Below are positions 6,312 through 14,593 of a stretch of 20,764 nucleotides of DNA, piece by piece. Origin of the DNA: an uncultured Clostridia bacterium (GTDB taxonomy: Bacteria > Bacillota_A > Clostridia > Oscillospirales > Oscillospiraceae); contig CASEPH010000128.1 of the NCBI GenBank assembly GCA_949289625.1, forward strand, positions 1 through 20,764, in the 5' to 3' direction. The notes under the pieces were generated by a model that made no database searches, was not told the origin of the DNA, and saw only the letters and a program-made list of their open reading frames with translations. Position numbers and translations under genes: made by a program. The stretch's first letter is position 1; every line of letters begins with the position of its first letter.

Positions 6312-6349
6312 GTATGTACTATAGATTTATATTGGAGGACGGCAGGAGC

Positions 6350-7846
6350 ATGCGCGTGACTGAAAAGTTGACAAGGCCGCTGACTGAGGCGAAATATCTG
6401 AATGCGGATAATGCTGACCGGTATCGAAGTATTATGCGCATTTTTTATGACAATTACGAGAAACTGCGCTACTGGATGTACCAGGAAGACGTGTACGCGG
6501 AAATGACGGCGGATCCGTATTTTGCCGATTATCGGATGGAGCAGTGTCAGCAGGATCTGGCGATGCTGACCGAATGGAAAAATCTGAATACGATACAGGA
6601 TACCCGCAGAGTGTCATCGATCGAGGAGTTCAAAAATAAGAAATTCCGGTACCAGATGTCGGAGTACAGCGTAGAGATTGAGCGCCTTGTCATCCGCCTG
6701 GAAAATCTGTTCGTAGAGGGCGCTTCTCTGGAACCGACCCTGCTGGAACGGATCCGGCTGAATGTGGAACGGTTTCCCGAGATGGAGGGAGAAACGCCGG
6801 ATAAAGTGTACGCATGGTGGAATGACCTGAACAATGACTTTATCCGCCTGAACCAGAATTATCAGGACTACATCCGCGATCTGAACAGCGTAAAGGCTGA
6901 GGAAATGATGCGGACAAAGGAATTTCTCCTGTTTAAGGACAAGCTGGTAGAGTATCTGCGTAGCTTTATCAAGGGACTGCAGAGAAACGTGGGTGTGATC
7001 GAGGAGACGCTTAAGAGTCTGGGACCGGAGCTTCTGCGGGATGTGCTTGGCAGGGTTGACGATTATGAAATGTCCATCCCACGGATGGACGTGGAAGTAT
7101 CCAGGGAAATGATCGAAGAAAAGACAAGAGGGCGGTTTGACAGCATCCGAAACTGGTTTGTGGCAAAAGACGGCCAGGAAAATGAGGCGGGCCGGCTGTT
7201 TGACGCCACCAATGAGATCATACGGAGGATCACCCGGTACGCCGCCCAGCTCAGCGAGAAGAACGGGATGGGGGCCAACCGGCGGGAGGAGTACCGGAAG
7301 GCAGCGGAGATTTTCCTGCGGTGCAGGGACATCGATGAGGCGCATCGGATGTCAGCGATGGTGTTCGGCCTGGAACGGCCGCTCCACTTGAAAATGGAAG
7401 CGGAGCGAGCGACCGACAGCATGAATCAGGGAGTCTATGAAGAGCCGTCGGCAGAGCTGATCCTCAAGCCCCGTGTGAGGACATACAGGGAGAAGTCTTC
7501 CCGCACCGCTATCCGTGATTCGGCGAGGGAAAAAGCGCAGGCAAGGCAGCAGGCGCTGGAACAGATGCGGAAGGACTGGGGGCGCCTGAAAGAGCTGGAA
7601 AAAGATGGAAGGATCGACTTTGCCGGACTTCCGCTGATCGAGCCGAGAGTTCGGGAGATCCTTCTGAAATGGCTGTCCGACGCGCTGGAAGACGGGGACT
7701 ATGCCGCCCGGACAGAGGACGGCAGGAATTTTATGCTGGATATGACGCATGCGGATGAACGGTGCGTGGTGCACTGTGAGGACGGAAACTTTACCATGCC
7801 GAAAATCAGTATTGTGTTTCGGGAAGGAGTGACGGAAGTAGGATGA
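6350..7846 (+). CDS. jetA: Wadjet protein JetA (TIGR02677/DUF2397-like)
   Basis: A 498-residue kleisin-like subunit of the Wadjet anti-plasmid SMC complex, bridging the SMC heads and binding JetB. The N-terminus (YLNADNADRYRSIMRIFYDN, then YEKLRYWMYQEDVYAEM) is the conserved opening of TIGR02677/DUF2397 proteins, probably a winged helix; the middle is helical and charged, and the C-terminal part has a further possible winged helix near EPRVREILLKWLSDALEDG. I chose ATG 6350 because GGAGG lies eleven bases upstream and a promoter stands at the right distance; the frame is open back to 6197 but that stretch is repeat and promoter sequence. Its stop overlaps the jetB start as ATGA. Confidence 0.82.
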   Translation: MRVTEKLTRPLTEAKYLNADNADRYRSIMRIFYDNYEKLRYWMYQEDVYAEMTADPYFADYRMEQCQQDLAMLTEWKNLNTIQDTRRVSSIEEFKNKKFRYQMSEYSVEIERLVIRLENLFVEGASLEPTLLERIRLNVERFPEMEGETPDKVYAWWNDLNNDFIRLNQNYQDYIRDLNSVKAEEMMRTKEFLLFKDKLVEYLRSFIKGLQRNVGVIEETLKSLGPELLRDVLGRVDDYEMSIPRMDVEVSREMIEEKTRGRFDSIRNWFVAKDGQENEAGRLFDATNEIIRRITRYAAQLSEKNGMGANRREEYRKAAEIFLRCRDIDEAHRMSAMVFGLERPLHLKMEAERATDSMNQGVYEEPSAELILKPRVRTYREKSSRTAIRDSAREKAQARQQALEQMRKDWGRLKELEKDGRIDFAGLPLIEPRVREILLKWLSDALEDGDYAARTEDGRNFMLDMTHADERCVVHCEDGNFTMPKISIVFREGVTEVG

Positions 7847-9006
7847 GAGAGATGGAAGTTCTGCTTGACAGGCGGTGGGTCCTGAAGTCGGAGGACCGGG
7901 AACTGTACTATCAGATCCGGGATCGTATTGGAGAGATCCGCAAATTTGCAACGGAGAAGATGGGATGCCAGGTGATCGAGAATGCGCTGCTTGTAAAGAT
8001 GGAAAAGATTCCTGCCCTGCCGGAGACCTGTATGGGGATCCGGGAATTTACGTCAAAAGAAGAATACGCCTTCTTCTGCATTCTCCTGATGTTCCTGGAA
8101 GACAGGGATCCGCAGGAGCAGTTCATTCTATCCCAGCTTACCGAATATATCGCGGCCAATATGCCGGGCGGAGGTGTAGACTGGACCTTGTACGCGAGCA
8201 GGAGACGGCTGATCAGGGTGCTGCGGTATGCGGTGGGGCAGGGCATCCTTCGGGTGACGGACGGCAGCGACGACGCGTTTATGGATCAGGAGACCGGGGA
8301 GGTGCTCTATGAAAATACCGGCGCTTCCAGATATTTTATGCGAAACTTCAGCCGGGATATCATGTCCTATACCCGGCCGGAGGAATTTCGGGAAAGCGAC
8401 TGGTTTGCGATGGATGAGGACAGGGGCATTGCCAGGCGGCACCGAGTGTACAAGAGACTCCTTTTTTCCGTGGGAATGTACCGGGATGAGGGGGCGGACG
8501 AGGACTTTGAGTATCTGAAATATTACGGCCGGAGACTGGCGGACGATCTGGAGCAGAATTTCCGGTGCCAGCTTCACATCCACCGGGGCAGCGCATTCTT
8601 TATGCAGGGGGAGGACTGCAGGATCGGGGAGACATTCCCGGAAAACACAGGGCTGTCGGATATCCTGCTCCTGTGCTGTACGGAAATCCGCGGGCGTGTG
8701 GAGAGCGGCGCCTGGCGCCCGCTGAAAGACGACACGATCCGGGTGACCCTTGTGGAATTTGAGCAGATGCTGCGGCAGGTCAGGGAAAGATACAGATACG
8801 GATTTATCAAGGGATACCGGGAGATGCCGGAGGGAGAATTTCTCCGCGAAGTACAAAGCGAGATGGAGCGCTGGACGCTGATCCGCCGGAATGTCCGGGA
8901 GCAGGCGGTCATCATCTGCCCGTCGGCAGGGAAGCTGACCGGCCGTTTCCCGGAAGATTTTATGGATAAGATGAAAAAGGAAGAACAGGGAGGGGCAGAG
9001 GAATGA
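7843..9006 (+). CDS. jetB: Wadjet protein JetB (TIGR02678/DUF2398-like)
   Basis: A 387-residue KITE-like partner that binds JetA and helps open and close the SMC ring. The signature is DWTLYASRRRLIRVLRYAVG (near 110-129), followed by an EVLYENTGASRYFMRNFSRD motif near 148-167, both typical of TIGR02678. The rest is charged and without membrane segments. ATG 7843 overlaps the jetA stop; AAGGAG lies about 13 bases upstream (near 7825), and an in-frame ATG at 7852 is an alternative start. The end overlaps jetC as ATGA. Family match is by motif memory; there are no frameshifts or truncations. Confidence 0.82.
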   Translation: MREMEVLLDRRWVLKSEDRELYYQIRDRIGEIRKFATEKMGCQVIENALLVKMEKIPALPETCMGIREFTSKEEYAFFCILLMFLEDRDPQEQFILSQLTEYIAANMPGGGVDWTLYASRRRLIRVLRYAVGQGILRVTDGSDDAFMDQETGEVLYENTGASRYFMRNFSRDIMSYTRPEEFRESDWFAMDEDRGIARRHRVYKRLLFSVGMYRDEGADEDFEYLKYYGRRLADDLEQNFRCQLHIHRGSAFFMQGEDCRIGETFPENTGLSDILLLCCTEIRGRVESGAWRPLKDDTIRVTLVEFEQMLRQVRERYRYGFIKGYREMPEGEFLREVQSEMERWTLIRRNVREQAVIICPSAGKLTGRFPEDFMDKMKKEEQGGAEE

Positions 9007-12000
9007 ACAGCAGATGGCAGGCGAGCAGGATCGGACTGATCAATTTCTGGTATTATGACGAGCAGGAATTCTCCTTCTTAAAGGGACGCATGCTCCTGAG
9101 AGGCTCCAACGGGTCGGGAAAATCCGTTACCATGCAGAGTGTGATCCCGCTTCTGCTGGACGGGAACATGAGCCCCGAGCGTCTCGATCCGTTCGGCTCC
9201 CGGGACCGGAAGATGAGCAGCTACCTGCTGGAGGAGGACGACGGCAGAGAGGAGCGGACCGGATATCTGTTTCTGGAATTTAAGAGGCAGGAGAGCGATA
9301 TCTGGCTGACAGTGGGGATGGGGATCCGTGCCCGCCGGGGGAAGCCGCTGGATAAATGGTACTTCAGCCTGACGGACGGCAGAAGAGTGGGGAAGGATTT
9401 CTTCCTGTATAAAGAGATGGGCGAGAAGCTGACACTCTCCAAAAAGGAGCTGGAGAACCGGATTGCGGGAGGCGGCCAGGTGTTTGACCGGCAGGCCGAC
9501 TATATGGAGTATGTGAACCGTCAGATCTTCGGCTTTGAGACAGTGGAGGAATATAAGGAGATGATCGACCTGCTGATCCAGCTTCGGACGCCGAAGCTGT
9601 CAAAGGACTTCAAGCCTTCCGTAGTCAATGATATCCTGAGCGACTCTCTCCAGCCCCTGTCCGATGAGGACTTAAGGCCTATGTCCGAGGCGATCGAGAA
9701 CATGGATGCCATGAACATGAACCTGAAGGCAAGAGAGGCCGGGTATCAGGCGGCGGGGAAGATCCAGAGAGTGCTGGACCGCTATAGCCGGCTGACTCTT
9801 TTTGAGAAGGCGGACCGGTGCTGCGACAACCAGAAGAAGCTTGCGGGTCTGGAGAAGGAAGAGCGGCTCAGGGACGAAGAGGCTCAGCGCCGTGAGAAAA
9901 GAGTCCTGGAACTGGAACAGGAAAAAGCGGATCTGGACGCCCGCAGGGACGCCATGGAGAAGGAGCGGGATTCCTTGAGCAGAAGCGACGCGGTCAGCTT
10001 AAAGAGCCGCGAGATGGACCTGGCGTCCCGGATCCGGCAAAGGGAAACAATCCTGGCTGATAAAAAGCGTCAGATGGACGCGAAACAGGAACAGTATGTG
10101 GAGATTGAGGACAGGCGGAAAAAGGAAGAAGACCGGGCGTATGAGAAAGAGCGCGCTCTGGATCGTATGCTGGAGGACATGCAGGCGGACGCGGAAGAAA
10201 TGGCCTTTGAGGAGTTCACATTTTTCCGCGATGAGCTGAAGGAAAATTTCCGGCAGCCATTTGTCTGGGACGCCCACGAGGCCCAGTTCCTGAAAGTACA
10301 GTCCGATATCAGCCGGGGAACAGAGCTTCTGCAAAAGGCCAATGAGCGCCAGAGGGAAGCAGACGGACTGCTGAAGAAGCGGGAGCAGAGGCTGCGGGAA
10401 GCGGACGCGGCAAGGCGCAGGGAAGGGGAGCTGGAGGCAGTGCTTATCCAGGTGGAAAATGAATGGAAAGAGGCGCTGTACGGCTGGAACGGCCGGAATA
10501 CGGAGCTGCGGTTTTCCCCGGAGCGCATGAAGGAGCTGGCCCGCTTTGCGGATGAATACAAGGAGACGTCAGATTTCGCCAGCGTGAGGCAGATCGCCGC
10601 GGATCTCTGGATCGAGAGAAAAGGCAGTCTGAGCGGGGAACTGGGGAAAAAGCGGGAGGAGAAAAGAGCGCTTGAAGAGGCTCACAGGGAGATATCGGAA
10701 GAGCTGGAGCAGTGGGAGAACAGCCGCGAGCCGGAGCCGCCCCGCAGTGAAGCTGTCAGGAAAAACCGGGAGAGACTGCGGCAAAAGGGAATCCCTTATC
10801 AGGAATTCTACAAGGTAGTGGAGTTTGGCGCGCAGCTGGCCGGGGACGACGCGGCCTGCGGGCGTCTGGAAGAAGCCCTCCTTGAGATGGGGATACTGGA
10901 CGCGCTTGTCATTGAAGAAGCGTACCGGGATCAGGTCCTGTCGGCGGACCCCGGCTGCGCGGACCGGTATCTTTTCGTGCAGGCCGGCCATGCAAAGCAG
11001 AGTCTTCTGGATGTGCTGGACCTGAACGAGTCGGTCAATGATATCTTCTTTAACCAGAGGATCACCGGGATCCTGTCCAATATTGCCTTTGAGGAGAAAG
11101 AGACTGCAAAAGGGACTTCCGCGACTGCCGTATACCCTGACGGTTCCTATCGGATCGGCGCGGTCAGCGGAACAGTGACCGGGGAACATGAAGCGGGATT
11201 TATCGGCGTGCAGGCGAGGGAGAGGCTGCGCCAGGCAAAGCTCACAGCTTGCCGGGAGATGCTGGCGGAGAATGAAAAGAGCCGGGAACTTTTGAGACAG
11301 GAAATCACAGTCCTTGAACAGCGCATACAAAGGCTGAGGGAAGAGTATGAGGCACTCCCCCCGGATACGGATATGCGGGAGGCTTTCCGGATGCTGTCCA
11401 ATGCCAGACAGATGACGGCGCGCATGACAGAGGAGTGCGGGAAACTGGAGCAGGAGCTTCTGGAGGTCAGCAGTGCGCTGAAAGAACTGAATCGGCAGGC
11501 GGCGGAGATCGCCCGGAAGCTTTATTTGCCCTGCAGCTATGAGACATTCCGCAGGGCGGATGAGGCGGCCTCAGACTACCGACAGCAGTTTTACCAGGTC
11601 CGGTCCGGCCACGAGCTCTTCCTCCAGCTCTGCACCCATATGGAGGAACTGAAAGAGAGGCTGGAACTTCTGGACCAGGAGCTGGATCAGATCCGCTATG
11701 AGGCTGGGAGCACGGCGCGTGAACTGAACAAGGAACAGGAAGAGCACAAGTCTGTGGTCCGGCAGCTTGAGCTTACGGATTATGAGCAGATCCGCAGAAA
11801 GCTGGACGAATGTATGGAATGGCTGAAGAACTATCCGGAGCGTCTGCAGGCATGTGTGGCTGAAAAAACGCAGAATGAAGAGCGGATCCGCGCGCTGCGG
11901 GATCAGTCCATGCAGGATGAAGAACGGATCAGGGAACTCCGGCGAAGGGCAGAGTACCTGGAACAGTGCTTTACAGCCGAGCTGGAGCTTGGCTACGCGC

Positions 12001-13148
12001 AGCCGGAGGGATTGGAAGGCGGGGAAAAGCAGGCTGTATATGAAACCGCCGGGAAGGTCAGGGATCTGCTTGCGCCGGAGTGCGCGGAACTGGAGAAAGA
12101 ACAGATCATCCGCAATCTGAACCAGGTTTATTTTGAAAACCGCGGTTTCCTGACAGACTATCAGATCATGCAGACAGAACTGTTCGAAGAGATGGATCAG
12201 CTTGCGAAGCCCGGCGATCCGCCGGCAAGACGCCTGGATATCGCGGCCAGGTATCAGGGCGTGCGCATCCCCTTCGGAAAGCTGCTTCTCCATCTGGAAG
12301 AGGAGATCGCGGAGCTGAAAGACCTGATCAAGGCGGGGGACAGGGAGCTCTTTGAAGATATCCTTGCCAACACGGTGAGCCGGAAGATCCGCGGCAGGAT
12401 CAACAGTTCCAATGCGTGGGTGGATAAGATGAACTCCCTGATGGGAGCCATGAATACATCCAGCGGACTGAAACTGAATCTGCGGTGGCGCAGCCGGACC
12501 GCGGAGACGGAAGACCAGCTGGACACCAAGGAGCTGGTGGAGCTTCTGAAGAAGGATTACCGCCTGATGAGGGAAGAAGAGGCGGCAAAGCTCTCGGCGC
12601 ATTTCCGCTCCAAGGTGGAGGAGGCCAGGCGGCACGCCAAAGACAGCGGCGGCATGATCTCGTTTTATCAGGTCATGAAAGAGACGCTGGACTATCGGAA
12701 ATGGTTCGAGTTCCAACTGTTCTTCCAGAAGGGCGGCGAGCGGACAAAAGAGCTGACCAACAGCGTGTTCGGGACCTTCAGCGGCGGAGAAAAGGCTATG
12801 GCCATGTACGTGCCGCTTTTCTCGGCCGTGGTCGCCAAGTACCAGGGCGGCCGGCCGGACGCGCCGCGGCTGATCTCCCTAGACGAGGCGTTTGCGGGTG
12901 TGGACAGCCGGAATATCCGGGATATGTTCCGGTTGATGACAGAATTTCAATTCGACTTTATCATCAACTCCCAGGTACTCTGGGGAGACTGCGACACGCT
13001 GGATGCGCTGGCGATCTATCAGCTGCTGCGCCCGGAAAACGCAAAGTTCGTAACTGTGATGCCCTATCTCTGGAACGGCCGCTCGAGGGTGATGCTGGAG
13101 GATGAACGGGAAATGGAAGAGAAGGCAAAGCTATATGACAGATCATGA
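9003..13148 (+). CDS. jetC: Wadjet SMC-like ATPase JetC (TIGR02680-like)
   Basis: A 1381-residue SMC/Rad50-like motor that extrudes plasmid DNA loops until JetD cuts. The N-terminal head has NFWYYDEQEFSFLKG, then Walker A GSNGSGKS at 34-41 and a LLLDGNMSPERLDPFGSRDR motif characteristic of TIGR02680. Long charged coiled coils run roughly 260-560 and 800-1090, separated by a globular hinge region (about 570-770). The C-terminal head holds the ABC signature FSGGEKA at 1259-1265 and Walker B LISLDEAFAG with D1294/E1295. All ATPase motifs are intact. GAGG-rich sequence precedes ATG 9003, which overlaps the jetB stop. Length is as expected for the family. Confidence 0.9.
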   Translation: MNSRWQASRIGLINFWYYDEQEFSFLKGRMLLRGSNGSGKSVTMQSVIPLLLDGNMSPERLDPFGSRDRKMSSYLLEEDDGREERTGYLFLEFKRQESDIWLTVGMGIRARRGKPLDKWYFSLTDGRRVGKDFFLYKEMGEKLTLSKKELENRIAGGGQVFDRQADYMEYVNRQIFGFETVEEYKEMIDLLIQLRTPKLSKDFKPSVVNDILSDSLQPLSDEDLRPMSEAIENMDAMNMNLKAREAGYQAAGKIQRVLDRYSRLTLFEKADRCCDNQKKLAGLEKEERLRDEEAQRREKRVLELEQEKADLDARRDAMEKERDSLSRSDAVSLKSREMDLASRIRQRETILADKKRQMDAKQEQYVEIEDRRKKEEDRAYEKERALDRMLEDMQADAEEMAFEEFTFFRDELKENFRQPFVWDAHEAQFLKVQSDISRGTELLQKANERQREADGLLKKREQRLREADAARRREGELEAVLIQVENEWKEALYGWNGRNTELRFSPERMKELARFADEYKETSDFASVRQIAADLWIERKGSLSGELGKKREEKRALEEAHREISEELEQWENSREPEPPRSEAVRKNRERLRQKGIPYQEFYKVVEFGAQLAGDDAACGRLEEALLEMGILDALVIEEAYRDQVLSADPGCADRYLFVQAGHAKQSLLDVLDLNESVNDIFFNQRITGILSNIAFEEKETAKGTSATAVYPDGSYRIGAVSGTVTGEHEAGFIGVQARERLRQAKLTACREMLAENEKSRELLRQEITVLEQRIQRLREEYEALPPDTDMREAFRMLSNARQMTARMTEECGKLEQELLEVSSALKELNRQAAEIARKLYLPCSYETFRRADEAASDYRQQFYQVRSGHELFLQLCTHMEELKERLELLDQELDQIRYEAGSTARELNKEQEEHKSVVRQLELTDYEQIRRKLDECMEWLKNYPERLQACVAEKTQNEERIRALRDQSMQDEERIRELRRRAEYLEQCFTAELELGYAQPEGLEGGEKQAVYETAGKVRDLLAPECAELEKEQIIRNLNQVYFENRGFLTDYQIMQTELFEEMDQLAKPGDPPARRLDIAARYQGVRIPFGKLLLHLEEEIAELKDLIKAGDRELFEDILANTVSRKIRGRINSSNAWVDKMNSLMGAMNTSSGLKLNLRWRSRTAETEDQLDTKELVELLKKDYRLMREEEAAKLSAHFRSKVEEARRHAKDSGGMISFYQVMKETLDYRKWFEFQLFFQKGGERTKELTNSVFGTFSGGEKAMAMYVPLFSAVVAKYQGGRPDAPRLISLDEAFAGVDSRNIRDMFRLMTEFQFDFIINSQVLWGDCDTLDALAIYQLLRPENAKFVTVMPYLWNGRSRVMLEDEREMEEKAKLYDRS

Positions 13149-14502
13149 AATCCGTGAAGAATGTTTAAACTATTTCCGGGAGCGCCCGGCCCTGGGAAGT
13201 CTCTTAAAAGGCTTCCGGGAGAAATACCTCTCCTACGGAAGATTCGCCGGGACGGTCACGCTCAGGAACCTGAAAGACAGGGACCGGGAGGAGCTGGAGG
13301 GATTTCTCCGGAGCAATTATCACGGAAAGCGGTCCGCTTCCGTCTCGGCGGAGAGATTTGAAAAGGCGCTGGCGGACAGCCGCTTCGCGGGGATCAGCGG
13401 AAAAGAGGTGCTGGAGCTCTATTTTCAGGAAACATTGGAGGGAAAGAAAGAGCAGAGACTAAGGGAAGAAGAACAGTGGGCGCAGCTCCTTGAAAGAGAG
13501 AGGGCCAAAGCTGACGGGATCGCGGCAGAGTGGCTCGCGGAACTGGCAGACAGCGGGTTTTCTTCCTATTTAAAAAAGAGATACAGGGAAGAGGGACAGG
13601 ACTTCAGGGAGGCGGAGCGCCTGCTGGGGCTGGGGGCGCGGATACTGTCCGGCCTGCCGGCGGGGCAAAGGGGCAGGAAACCGGTCTATCTGGCTGTCTT
13701 TGCCTCGGAGATAACGGGAAATCCCCACGCCTTTGACGATGGGACGAAAGACGGCAGATACCTGGAACTGCTGGTGGAGTGGTATGTGAAAAGGCACGGG
13801 AAACAGTGCCGGCAGAGCGGGAGTTTTCCGGCTCTGAGAAGGCAGGACCTCTACCTGCGGGCCGGCCTCCTGCGGGATGACGTGTCAAACTACGCGCTGG
13901 CGGCAGGTATCCGTGCGGTGGGGAGCGGCGGGCGGCTCCATGCGGGCATGGAGGGCTTTTTCGCAGAGAGGCAGCCGGTCCAGATCCCCCTGTCCGTGAT
14001 CGCAGGCTGGCAGTCCGCCTTCTGCCCGGGAGGAAGGATCTATATTGTGGAAAATCCGTCTGTCTATGCGGTGCTCTGTGAAAAGTGGCAGCAGGACCGC
14101 GGCCTGATGTGCACGAACGGGCAGCCCAGGCTCAGCTCGCTTTTGCTCCTGGAACTTCTGGCGGCGGCAGGGACAGAAGTCTGGTATGCCGGGGATCTTG
14201 ATCCCGAGGGACTGATGATCGCCCAGAGGCTGAGACAGTATTATCCCGGACCATTTCATTACTGGCATATGTCGCCGGAGGACTACAGGAGATGTATGTC
14301 GGGAAAGGACATATCCGAACGGCGGCTGAAAATGCTGGAAAAGATCACCGACGCCGGCCTGAAAGACACAGCGTCGGCGGTGAAAGCGGAGAAAAAGGCC
14401 GGATACCAGGAAAATATGGTGCAGGTGTATCTGAGTGACTGTGCGGGAAATACGGCAGAAAAAGGCTCAGAAAAAGTTTCCGCCAGGGGGGCGATATATT
14501 GA
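13135..14502 (+). CDS. jetD: Wadjet nuclease JetD (TIGR02679/DUF2399-like, Toprim)
   Basis: A 455-residue nuclease subunit with a C-terminal Toprim-like domain that cleaves DNA once JetABC has reeled it in. The Toprim glutamate is E306 in YIVENPSVY; a TNGQPRLSS motif follows, and the acidic pair is D354 and D356 in YAGDLDPEGL, so the metal-binding site looks intact. The N-terminal half should bind DNA. I chose ATG 13135 (TDHEIREECLNYF start, weak AAGG upstream) over the frame-open ATG at 13102, which lies inside jetC; the chosen start overlaps jetC by 14 bases. No terminator separates it from the phosphohexomutase gene 91 bases on. Confidence 0.85.
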   Translation: MTDHEIREECLNYFRERPALGSLLKGFREKYLSYGRFAGTVTLRNLKDRDREELEGFLRSNYHGKRSASVSAERFEKALADSRFAGISGKEVLELYFQETLEGKKEQRLREEEQWAQLLERERAKADGIAAEWLAELADSGFSSYLKKRYREEGQDFREAERLLGLGARILSGLPAGQRGRKPVYLAVFASEITGNPHAFDDGTKDGRYLELLVEWYVKRHGKQCRQSGSFPALRRQDLYLRAGLLRDDVSNYALAAGIRAVGSGGRLHAGMEGFFAERQPVQIPLSVIAGWQSAFCPGGRIYIVENPSVYAVLCEKWQQDRGLMCTNGQPRLSSLLLLELLAAAGTEVWYAGDLDPEGLMIAQRLRQYYPGPFHYWHMSPEDYRRCMSGKDISERRLKMLEKITDAGLKDTASAVKAEKKAGYQENMVQVYLSDCAGNTAEKGSEKVSARGAIY

Positions 14503-14531
14503 TTGCCGTTCAGCGGTAAACATGGTATATT
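14503..14531 (+). promoter_or_regulatory. Promoter of the phosphohexomutase gene
   Basis: TTGCCG (14503-14508), 17 bases, then TATATT (14526-14531). Downstream lies a small inverted repeat TGTAATTTTTACA around 14543-14556, in the leader, that could be a regulator site. Confidence 0.55.
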
Positions 14532-14593
14532 ATTACTAAGTGTTGTAATTTTTACACAAAAAAATCAAAAAGCAAGTAGTAGGAGTGGTAAAA

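Noticed and set aside
6197..6349. N-terminal extension of jetA by 51 codons
   Set aside because: It would translate the repeat array, hairpin and promoter, gives a low-complexity A/R/P-rich peptide, and lacks a ribosome-binding site; the ATG at 6350 has one.
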